Positions 14,501 to 26,500 of a DNA stretch of 64,000 bases are shown piece by piece. The stretch is taken from NCBI RefSeq assembly GCF_037038585.1, contig NC_092524.1, positions 69,030,552 to 69,094,551 on the forward strand. Direction: 5' to 3'. The DNA is from Patagioenas fasciata (taxonomy: Eukaryota; Chordata; Aves; Columbiformes; Columbidae). The notes under the pieces were generated by a model. It had not been told where the DNA came from, made no database searches, and saw only the letters and a list, made by a program, of their open reading frames with translations. The stretch's first letter is position 1. Each line of letters opens with the position of its first letter. A program made the position numbers and the translations under genes.

Positions 14501-17500
14501 GGAAAATGTCTCAGGAGTTAAATGTAATGAGGATAGAGGGGAAGGACTGGCCGCAAAACTCCAATCTAAGCAAAAACCTGTGTTTTGGACAAACCATCCC
14601 TTTCATCAGTGCAGACTGAACCCTCAGGAGGCTCAGGAAGGTGGTTCGGGGAGGGATTGAGAATGGGGAGCGTGGGGATGTCTGGAATCAACGCAGAGGA
14701 GCCGCTGACCTGTGGATATGGCTCAGCTGTGGAGTTTGTACATTAGGCCAAGTGGTTTCTGCAAAACTGTTGCTCCCATGGGGCTTTCTGTCCTTGTTTG
14801 GGAACTTGGGTTGTTGAAACAGAAAATCATTTGAAGAATAGTCCTGCTTGCTTCTAACAACTCGGGAGATGGGTTGTGCAGATACAACGAGAGCGCCTGG
14901 GCTCCTCAGCGACGGCGTGACCCTGCTCTTTGTCCTTCAGCATCCCGTACGGCAGCATCCGCCCAGCCCTATTGCTAAACAGCATCTCGCTTCTAAATAA
15001 CAACTATTAATTATGGCGTTAAAAATCCCATGTCTGCAAAGTATCCGCAGCCAAACTCCCCAGCAAGGCCGGGCAGGTCCGGGTCACGTCTCCCGGGGCG
15101 GCCTGACGTGTCCTGCCGGCGTGTCGGGGCCCGCGAGGACCTGGCGCCGAGGGCAGGGGCGCTGACAGGCTGGCTGGCACCTCCAGCATCTGCCCTCTCA
15201 CTGAGCGCTGCTGTCCCACCCTCCGGTGACACCGCGCGCGTCTCCCGATGCCGTCACTTCTCTCCTCCTGGTTGCGTGCGAGCCCCGTCCGTCCCTCCCT
15301 CTGCTCCCGCACGGCGTCAGCCCTGCGACGCAGCACTGAAGTAATGCAGAATGAACCCTTTTAAAGCAGTAACTATGAATTTCTTCCCCGAGGAACCTTC
15401 TGAGGAATAAAGTGATTCACAGCTGCCCCGGGAGCTGTGAGAAGTGGCCTTGGGTCTTTCTGCAGGATGGGACCGCTCAGAGCAGTCAGTGGAGCACGTG
15501 AAAATGTGACCGCGAGTAAACTTGCTCAAAAGCTGTCAAGGTCAGACATGCTCGGAAGACTTAATCGCATTGTGTGATGGGCATTAGAACCATCAGAGCC
15601 TTCCCATGCTGCAGAGTGGGGTGTGTGGATCCAACACACACATCCCTACGTGCCAGTTCCACGTGGGCGAGAAGTTGCGTCTGCCAACGGAATCATTCAC
15701 TCGTGTCAATGGGCTGTCAGTTTTCTTGATCTCCAGTTTAAACACGGATTTATTTTGGATTTACCGAGCCTTACCTCGCTTAGCAACCAGCTGGGGGGGG
15801 CTCCACGCGCCGGGTTCCAGAACAAGCAGAACGGAGCCGCCCGGGCTGCGATGGGCGCAGAATATTCCATCGTACCGCTCGCTGGCGTCTCGCCGCGGAG
15901 CTGCAGTGACACGGTAGTAGCAGCGACTCGCTCGTGTGATTCACAGCGGCTCCCCAAACGCCGTTTTTGCGCGTCGTGCCGCGTAACCCGTAATTGAAAA
16001 CATGTGAGTAGGCAAAAAGTACATTTTTCCAATTCCGCGTTATTTAGCGTCGAGCAATCTCTGATGACTAAAACAGATGAAAATCTCTTTGCGCGGATAT
16101 CTTGTCACCTTTGATCCAGTTCTTTTTATCTTGCCGTCTCCTGCTCAATGAAGTGTTTTCTACAAATTCTTTGTCTTACTGTTGTCTTTTTTTTTCCATG
16201 CTATCCAAGTATATTTAATTCTTGCCCTATTCCAGCATCTCCTGCCAAGATGAATACTCCAGCTGCCTGGAAACTCTGAATTCCTTTGTTTTGAATTCGT
16301 TCTTGTCGTCTTTGACCGACTATACACCTTCTATCTCTGTGTCTGATCTTTCAGAATCGTTGTCTACATATTTTAGCCAAACTTTTCTCATGGATATTCC
16401 CTTCTTTCCAGCTGTTTGCTACTTTTCTATCTGTATTCAGTCTTCCTCCCCCAGAACCTTTTCTTTTCTTGCCTTTTTGTGTTAGTAGCCCCATTTCTTG
16501 CGTAGATTCTTCGTTTATTAATGGCAGATCAAGAGTTCATCTGTCTCTCTCTACTACAGGATCAACCTGAGTCACTCCGGTGTATACTTGTTCAGTGTTT
16601 CCTTCCTATTTTATTTTCACTGGTGGGGAATTTCACAGCTTCCCATGTCTTTGGGTTCAGTGCTGCAATGTTACTCTGGTAGGAAAAGCTTTTCGTCTGT
16701 ACAGGGAATGTAGGGTAAGGCAGTGAAACCCATTGCTAATTGTCCTATCATAAAGTTGAAGAACAGATTATCCCTTCTTCTCCCTTCCCTGATATCTCCC
16801 ATGTGCATGAAGGTTCTTACCTGTTCTGCTGTCAGCTCAAATCACCCTATTTCCTTCCATTTTCCTCCATCAGTCGTGGTTCCTAGGACTGATATCCCAT
16901 TGTGAGTCGACGAGCTATGGATGGGCAATTCAGCTGCTGTTTGCAAGTTTTTGCTGGTACGAGGATGCTTCTCGATCCTGATTTTCATGTGACAGCATTA
17001 AGCTGTTCTAAAGAGGCATTAGCAAAGGTGGTTTGGTTTAAGGTGCCCGGTTAAGAAGAGTATTTGGATGTCTGGCAAAAAAAACTCATGGACAGCTAGG
17101 AAGGTTGGAGAAAAACCTTGGGAAGTTTGTCAGAGAAATAGGAGGAATGAATCCACCCGATCCAAACTCAAAAAGCCTTTGTTCATGGTAATCATTTATA
17201 CGGGACATTGATTCAAGCAAAGTTGTAGCTGAAAGGTAACCTATAAAGCAAGTTACAGTGGGAAATCTGTGCTAAATGTATGGAAATAGTGTTGTCTCTT
17301 TTTTTTCATTATTAAGAAGAACACTACTTAGGTTTAAAAAAGACTCTTGACATTTGAAACTCTTCCACTAATATTTTCCTGCCCCGCTGAAGTGTTTCTT
17401 GGTACAATTCAACTTTGATAAGCCCTTGAGGATGTACTGGAGTCAGTCAGGGATGCGTATGGACCAGGGCGTTCCCTTCTACCTTTGTATTTTGTAGTTG

Positions 17501-20500
17501 TTAAGTAAAAGTCATCGAGACATCCAAGTTGTGATCATTTGGAAATTGTTGTATCAGATTGGCGCTTTTGGGGCTATATCAGTAAATATCTACCACACAC
17601 CAATGTGTGTTTGGAGAGCCGGGGGTTCCGAAAGGATGGAACATCGGCACTGTGGGTCCTGAGGGCAATAAAACATGGCAAATAAACCCGTCTCTTTTTA
17701 AAGAGGTTATGAAAAATATTAGCTATGCTGTTACTTGTTAAATAAACGCGAAGAATCCAAAGGGAATTTACAGTAGTGCTTGAGGCCTCTTGGACTTGTC
17801 AAAATCGTATTAATTAAGTGTTTTCTCGGCCAACTTGGGGATTAGGAGGTAAGTTTGCTAGTGAAATTTAAAACAAAAGTAAAGATCCAGAGCAATTTTG
17901 AGCTGGAGGGAACATGGTAGTTACCATGCTGTCTGCAGCAGCTTTTTATCCAAAACCTGGGACCTTTATCTAAATTCTTTAAAGTTTGGAAAGCTGTTGC
18001 AGTTCTATTCATGCCAAAGGAAGAATAAGGGTAATAACACATTAAAATTATATATATACATGTGTGTGTGCGATCACAGAGCAGGCACGCATCTAGGATG
18101 GCTTAATAAGCTGATTTTTGTGATATCCCTCTTGAGAGGGAGGCGGTGAGGCTGTGCTGATGTCATTATGATGTCACAGTGATGTCATTGTGATGTCACA
18201 GTGATGCCATTGTGATGTCATCGCGATGTCATTGCCGCAGAGGAGGGCAGCGGATCTGCCATGTCTGAGCTTGAGATTCTGCACGGAACATTCTCCCTTT
18301 GCAAAGCCTCTCAATGGGGTTTAATAACAGCACACCGGTGTTTTGCTGAGCTCTCAGATATTCCACTTCTGCTTCGTTGCATCCATAAAGTTTTATTTAT
18401 TTATTCATATGTTCAGCTTTTATCATTTTAAATTAAAGTGGCGGCAACATGCTAGGCTATTGATCTGTCTATAATATATTTTTCAGATGTTTTTGTCTTT
18501 TCCCTGAAGAATATTAGGATGTGCAAGTGTGCTTATGTAGCCGTTCTCATCCAAAAACGCGCTCAGACCCAGGCGGTTTGTGGGGAGGCATCTGCTGCTG
18601 TTCTGAGTCAGCGGTGCCTGACTGGGCGGACAGGCCATATGCTCTATCGAAATACTTTTAATAAAGAGCCTATGGTGTGTGATCTCCGTTGGTGTCAGGC
18701 AGAGGAGACTGGAAATAGCTTCAAGAAATCTTCCCTTGTGTTGCTGGGGTCCCTGTGCTGGGGCTGGTGCTGTAGTGGGGTGTGCTGGAGATTCCTCATG
18801 TCATAGAATCATAGAATTGTTTTGGTTGGAAAAGCCCCTCAAGATCATCGAGTTCAACCACAACCTATCTCAGGGACTACATCACATCCCTGAGAACCTC
18901 ATGTCCGTCTGTCCAGCCCTCCAGGGATGGTGACTCCAGCACTGCCCTGGGCAGCCTGTTCCAATGCCCCACAGCCCTTTGGGGAAGAAATTGTTCCCAG
19001 ATCCAATCTCAACCTCCCCTGGTGCAACTTGAGGCCGTTTCCTCTGCTCCTGGCGCTTGTTCCTGGGGAGCAGAGCCCGACCCCCCTGGCTCCAAGCTCC
19101 TTTCAGGCAGTTCAGAGATCAGAAGGTCTCCCCTCAGCTCCTGTTCTCCAGCTGAACCCCCAGGTCCCTCAGCCGCTCCCATCACACTTGTGCTCCAGCC
19201 CCTTCCCCAGCTCCATTCCCTTCTCTCAACTCGCTTCAGCACCTTAAGGGCTTTCATATCGTGAGGGTCCCTCCATGGGATCCCTTTGTTCCCTTTCCAA
19301 AGCTCTTGGTGCTCCTGACCTGTCAGAACTGATGGATCACGTTCAGGCTGCTGGGCCAACCCTTCTCTCTTGATCTTCAATAAATATTTATGCTTTGTGC
19401 AAATAATAAAATATGCAAAACCGAAAGGATGATGTATGCAGATAACTCCTCCTGGAGCATGTTAGAAAATCCTCATGAATGTCTCAGCAATTATCCAGGC
19501 TTATTTTCCTGAGTTCTGCGCCCACTTTCAGATCTCTGAACGTTTGCTTGTGTGTGATGTAACCGCGGCTGCTTCCTGTTTTTCAGGAGATGACTTCTCA
19601 TTGATCCAGCAAGAAATATATATGGTTAAAGAATGCAAACATTGCAACATAGTCGCCTATTTTGGGAGCTATCTCAGGTAAACTCCACTTTTTTTTAAAC
19701 CTCCGTTTCTGCTCGTTCTATCCTAAACCAATGCTCAGTCTGGTTTAGTATTATATCCCCTCAGTGTTCTTCTCTAGGTTGAATTTCCTTTGGTTCCCAG
19801 TTGGCTTAAAAAAAGAGAGAGAAAAGTGACTAATACGTTGTTTTCTCTGCTGGCCAAAAGGCTGGAATATTTTTATCACTAGGAACAGAAAGCAATTCTT
19901 CCCCTGGAGACTCACAACATATCCAGTCCTACTCACTCGCGGGGTGGATTTTAAACATTTCATAGTTCTAATATCAAACCAGCTCGTTAATTATCTACAG
20001 CAGGATGGCTTTTAGATGTTTTATTTAACGTGTGCTGCGGAGGTGTAGCCAGCGAGTTGTAAGAGCACAACACTGAATCTGAGCCGCTGGTAATGACATT
20101 TGTCATAATTGCGGTGTAACACGCGGCGTACGGAGAGGCAGAAACAAGGTGGTGCCAGCTGGCTGCATCCCCCAGCGCACACGTTAAACCTTATACAGAA
20201 ATAGGGAATATTTTCCATTTCTGTGGAACTCTGCCATTTATCAATTGGCTCTGCGGGGATATTTATCACCAATTGCCTGCGTGGTCTTTTGCTCGGAGGC
20301 TTCATCTTCAGATTTCTTGGAGGGCTGCGTTTTTAAGTGCTCTGTGCAGCCCAAATCGACTTCAACTCGAATAAAATCGCCACATTTCTAAATCCTCAGT
20401 GGGCCTTTCAGAGCCACAAAGAGTTTTTTTAGACATTAGGTAATTTCAATTGAAGAGTGAAACTGAGTTTAGTGTGTTATCTAATAGAGCAGATAAACCT

Positions 20501-23500
20501 CAGGTGTTTCTTCTGCGTGTTCTTTATTGCAGTTGTGGGGTCAGAGTTAAAGCAACACCTTTTAGGGCTGATGAAGTTGAAAATTTTTCATTTTGCTAGG
20601 TGAGAATTGATATTGAGATCGTTAATAACATGTCAAATTGCTAGTTAGCACGGAATCACAGAATGGGCTGTGATCATCCAGTCTAACCCTTGGTCCAACT
20701 CCAGTCCATTGACCAGATCACGGCACTAAGTGCCATGGCCAATCTCAGTTTACAAACCTCCAGGGCCGGTGAGTCCAGCACCTCCCTGGGCAGCCATTCC
20801 AATGCTGACCACTCTCTCTGCACAGAATTGCTTTCTCATCTCCAGCCTCAATTTCCCCTGGCAGAGTTGAAGCCCCTGCCCCCTTGTCCTATTGCTGACT
20901 GCCTGGGAGAAGAGCCCAATCCCCCCTGGCTAGAACTGCCCTTCAGGTCGTTCTAGAGAGTGCTGAGCTCAGCTCTAAGCCTCCTCTGCTCCAGACTGAA
21001 CAAGCCCAGCTCCCTCAGCCTCTCCCCATAGGAGAACGTATCAGAATGTGTATTTTTAACAGAGCGATCAAGACCAATAGAAAATAATTGAAATAATCAC
21101 AATTAATTCCGCATCGAGATCAATCCACTTCTGATGCCTGTGTTTTATCTTTTCCCAGCCGCGAGAAGCTGTGGATATGCATGGAATACTGCGGCGGGGG
21201 ATCCCTCCAGGATATTTACCACGGTACTTGGAAACTTATTTTACCATTTGTACTGTTTGGAAACTTTGTGCAAAGAAGAAATATAAATAACAACAGGGAA
21301 CGGTTGGTACAGGCCGGGCACTGCACCTGATTATTTGAACGATGCCAGGTGCAGGAGCAGGTTATCGACTCTTTTTTCTCTTATTCCCGCTCCTGTGCAA
21401 TACTGGGCCGCTCTTTTATTATTATATTCCCCTCTGAGGTTTCACCTGGAGTTGTTGATTATGTAGAAAGGTTTATTGGAGTTGTTGGAAGAGCGATCTG
21501 GGGACTCGCTCTGCCTTCAAATGATAATGACTTGGAGTTTTGGGATAGCAGAGCTCTTTCTGCTTTCTTTTTCAGCCAGTTAGTACATATAACTTTGAAA
21601 CAATACAAAGTCTCATAGGCCCCTAGTATAGAACGTTGCCATTTCTAGTATTAAAAAAATAGCAGAAGTCACTTTTTTTGGTCTTTTTTACCTTCCTCTG
21701 AACACAGGACATTACATTACTATGAACTCACTTTTAAAATGATCATTAGGTCTTGGTCAGGATTTCTTCTCGCCTTTCTGTAAAACGGGCAAACAAACCC
21801 CTCTTTGCAGCCCATTGCGAAATAAGGTCCACGTAAAATTGATGCCACTTTTTGGCTGTCCCGCAGTGTTATTTGTGTGTTGTGTATTGCAGACTTACCC
21901 GCTTTTTAATCTTTGTTTTCAGTAACGGGCCCTCTGTCAGAGTTACAAATTGCGTATGTGTGCAGAGAAACTCTACAGGTACTGTACTGCGGCGGGTACA
22001 CAAAACAGGTTATCTCAGAAAGCACTGCAGCGCCAGTTATTTAATCTCATTGCAAAAAATGGCTAATGCTATAGTAAGCAAGGGTAAGTAGCTGGGTAAT
22101 TGTCGAGGGTTTAGATTGCGGGGTGACAATAAAACCCTGGCAGATGTATTGTTAACCTCCCTTCCCATTCAGCACAAGCGATTGGGAGGGAAAGAAGGAC
22201 AGAGAGAAAAGAGCTGGAAAAATTAAAAATGTTTTACTAATGCTACTGATAAAATAGAGAAAATAATACAAAATATACAAAACCAATCTTGAAAGTCTCA
22301 GCAACTGCAGAGCCGGTACCTGAAGTCCTGGACTGGACTTTACAGCCAACCGGAGCTGGATTCAGTCTGTCACTGGCCTCAGTTCGCAGGGACGACTCGC
22401 AAGGTCCTCTGCTAATGTCGCTGTAAGGAAGAGGGATGAGATCCTCGTGATCTCCTACTTTTATATGAAGTATCACATGAATGGGATGTTATACACAGTT
22501 GGTCAGTTTTTGGTCACCTGTTTCTCGTTGCCCCTCTGGCGAGATGTCCATCCATGCTTATCAATAACTTCACATTCCATTACTATGTTCACCAAAACAT
22601 GGATCTGGATTTCGGGAAAATGCAGCTGATATGAAGCTTTAGCTGACAGACACATTCACTAAAAGAGAAACTTGTTTTAACAAAACCAGGACAGTAATAG
22701 AGGGGTGAAAAAAGGCACGTTTTAAACTGCCTGCTTGATCTGTGGCAGGAAATTCTAATAATTCATAAGGAAAAATAGTACAACCAGGTGACTGAAGTTC
22801 CCTTTCATATTGTGATTGCTAATAACTAGAAATACAAGATAAGGTGATGCAGGCAGCTTGTTTCTTAAAGGAACTTTTCCTGCTGTGTATCTATGAATAA
22901 TTATGTGGCTAAACACATGCTTGCGGAAAGCTTCAGGGCTTTGAAAATATATAGCTAATTTTAGTAAAGGGAAAAGGTGATGTATCTTGAGGTTTGTTTG
23001 GAAAATACACATATATCCGTGTAAAATGTTACACCAGGGCTGGTTTAAGCAAGTCTTTGTAAATATTGACTGAAGGTGGGAGAGATGAGGAGCAGAATCC
23101 AACATTCCTCTTCTATGCAAATCTCAAACGTCTCCGATTTCAAATAAAATACAGCAAATAATGTAAATTGATTGAATGGGACTGGCTTTGCAGTTTGTTA
23201 ACAAATGGCAAAATGAAGTGTTGTCTTTCTTATTTCCAGGGTCTCGCTTACTTGCATATGAAAGGCAAAATGCATAGAGATATAAAGGTAACTTAGAACT
23301 TTGAGAAACTTACCTTAAACTTCCTAGTGTGGAAGAACATTCCTGATGAAGCATTTTAACTTTCTATTTATTACGTTTTAGGGTGCAAATATTCTACTAA
23401 CAGACCACGGAGATGTCAAATTAGGTAAGCTGCCTGAATTTAATAAGAAGACAGAAAACAAATGGGAACAATTTAATTTGATCAATCAAAAGCTACAGAA

Positions 23501-26500
23501 CCAGCTGGGATACTTTGATTTAGCAAATTGTCTTTTATTAAGACAAAAAAATAGACACAATCTAGATTCCCAGTTGCTTCCCATACGAATATTCAGCTTT
23601 TGAAAGGCTTTGTTTTGTATTGAGCAGCACATGTACAAGCAAAGGTCAAGCTTGCTATGAATAATAAAGTATAATCCAGCAGATCTGCTCTATCAGTGCA
23701 GCTTCATTAGATGTTGCTTTCTGGGGCATGAACCTTTTGCTGTTGCACTGTAGGATGTTTTATTCTTATTTAGGGCAATAGTTGACAGTAGAAAGAGCAC
23801 ATCCATGGGCTTGCACATGTACGAGATGAGAAGTTTTCCATTCTGACATGAAGCTACAATGTCTTTTTTCAACAACTAAGCCTTGAAGCCTCGCAGGTTT
23901 CCCTGGAATCTGCCAGGTTTGGGGTTACCTGGATATCAAGGAGTTTGTTCCCAGCCAGAATGTCAGATCTTCCTTGGAGCCTGCGAGGATCCACTGCGTG
24001 ATACAGCATAGAATCAAAGAATCACAGGAGGGTTTGGGTTGAAGGGACCTTCCCACCTCCCCCAGTGCCACCCCTGCCATGAGCAGGGACATCTTCACCA
24101 GCTCAGGTTGCTCAGAGCCCCGTCCAGCCTGGCCTGGGATGTCTCCAGGGATGGTTCAGCCACCACCTCTCTGGCCAACCTGGGCCAGGCTCTCACCACC
24201 CTCAGGGCCAACAATTTCTTCATCGTGTCTGACCTGAATTGCCGTTCTAGTTCAAAACCATCACCCCTTCCCATCCACATTCTATAGAATCCCAGAATGT
24301 AAGGAGTTGGAAGGGACCTGGAAAGCTCATCCAGTGCAATCCCCCATGGAGCAGGAACACCCAGCTGAGGTTCCACAGGAAGGTGTCCAGGCGGGTTTGA
24401 ATGGCTGCACAGAAGGAGACTCCACAACCTCCCTGGGCAGCCTGGACCAGGCTCTGCCACCCTCACTTCCTTTGGCCTGCTAAGCTACTTAGATTTGCCC
24501 GCAGTTATCCTTGAGCTATCAAACTACAAATGCAATAAAAATAAGAAGGACTTTAATGACTTTTGGCTCTGCAAGACCACCTGATTATCTGCACCTCTGA
24601 GAGCAAGAGATGATTGTCCCCTAGACAGTCTCCAGCAATGAGAACAGGCGCTCACCTGCAGTTCTGCCATAAGTAACACAGAAATAGCACCGTCTCCAAA
24701 GCGTGATGCTGGTTTTCCTCCCAAATATTAAATTGAGTATCCACTAAATTTAGTCAGGTTGCTGTATTGTGTTATGGAAAGATAACTAGGAGAGGAGCAG
24801 GATCGTGAGCAAGCTGAGAGAAACTGATCTTTTCAATTTGATGTCAGTGAAGGCATTAGCTGATCTCGTTATTAATCTTTAAATGTTGAAGCCTAATGAA
24901 TTTTTAACTTGGATAAGGATAGTGATTGTTCTTTCATGATACTTCCTAGAGTAGAAATGAGGTCTTAAAATGAGGTATCTAAGTCTCTGATAATTTCATT
25001 TTCCAGCCGACTTTGGCGTCGCAGCAAAAATCACGGCCACCATCGCCAAGAGGAAATCATTTATTGGTACCCCTTACTGGTAATAAACGACTGCGATTGC
25101 TCTGCGTGCATGCAAAGCTAAGTCTGTATTTATGCCAAGAGCTCTAAAACACACACACTGGAGTATATACACACACATAGTTTTAAATACGATATAGATA
25201 GCAGTTGCATAAATTCCCTCTCTTCCAAGGGAAATGCCCATAGGGTAGAAGTCTGGGAAGTGCTGATTGCAGCCGATCTGCCGCTGTAGCACAAGTCACC
25301 TGATGCTTGGGGCAGGATTGCTGTTTCTCCCAAGTTTATTAATTTTATTTTATTGTTTTATTAGTGCAGAACTCCCTTAGAACTCCTCCTGCATTCTCCC
25401 CTTTTGCTGGATACCTAATGGTCATTCAGTTTCTCAGTAGCCTCTTACACTTTTAGTGAGTAAACTAAACAACATCTTTCTGATTTCTGTGCAGAAAGAA
25501 TTGTGAAGAAAAACAGATTTTAAACTCTCTTTTAATCATCTCTACTGATTAACGCCTGTACAAGGCAGCATTTAATATGCAAATATATCTCTGTAGATCT
25601 CGAGCTGGATTATATATGCAGATGTAACTGCTGTTGGTTTCTGGCATTACTGGGATGCAGTTGAGGCGCCTCGGGCGCTATTCTGGGTATAGATTGAACG
25701 CGTCCATACGGATTAATCCAGACAATGGCTGTTAATTGTTCGCTGCCCTCTTTATCCTGCTGGAGAAGGAGCACTGAGGGCAGGAAGATTATCTGGTCAT
25801 TAAAGCATTTCACCAGGAATCATGAGACCGATTCTATTCCCAGCTGTGACCTCGGTCAAAACGCGTCACCTCTGGCTGCTTCTCCAGGGAGGGGACATCA
25901 GGCTTTTCCCTGATTTACGCTCTAGGGTTATGTGAGGGGCTTTGAGTCTCCCGTGTGGCTGGTGCCCTCACTGAATGACGCCTTTTGTTTTGAAGGATGG
26001 CCCCAGAAGTGGCAGCGGTGGAGAAGAACGGCGGATACAACCAGCTCTGCGATATCTGGGCCGTCGGCATCACAGCGATTGAACTCGCCGAGCTTCAGCC
26101 GCCCATGTTTGATCTTCACCCCATGAGGTTTGCTGGCTTCAGGATCCGCTCCAGTCGCGGTTTAACCATCTCCATACACCCAGAAACTCACACTGGGCTG
26201 CCTTTCAAACATCTATTTTCTGCGTGAGCTGTGTCTGTTTGTAAAGCATCAGGCTGAAGCTACAGACTTAAAATTAGAGTGGAAATTATCACTGAAAAAT
26301 CTTAATTAAAAAAACCCCACCTTTGTAGTGTCAACAATGTGGTGAAGAGCAGGTGCAGTAAATCACTAGAGGAGCTGTAGCTTGATGTTTAACAGGATTA
26401 CACGTGGTGATACGAAGATTTTATTGAAAGATAAGAAAGCAACAGCTCTACCATGTCTGTCCTCTAACACAGTACAGACTATAATCCAGTTTCACCAGTA

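Larger units (their letters stand above)
8571..19586 (+). other. MAP4K5: MAP4K5 11 kb intron
   Basis: Largest visible MAP4K5 intron. No exon that fits the family sequence is needed or seen. It contains CR1 copies (9095-9535, 9540-10138, 11463-11982, 18800-19290), a CpG-rich patch at 15040-15340, a second one at 15790-15995, a T/C-rich tract around 16190-16500 and a minisatellite at 18156-18234. The rest is anonymous. Confidence 0.85.
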
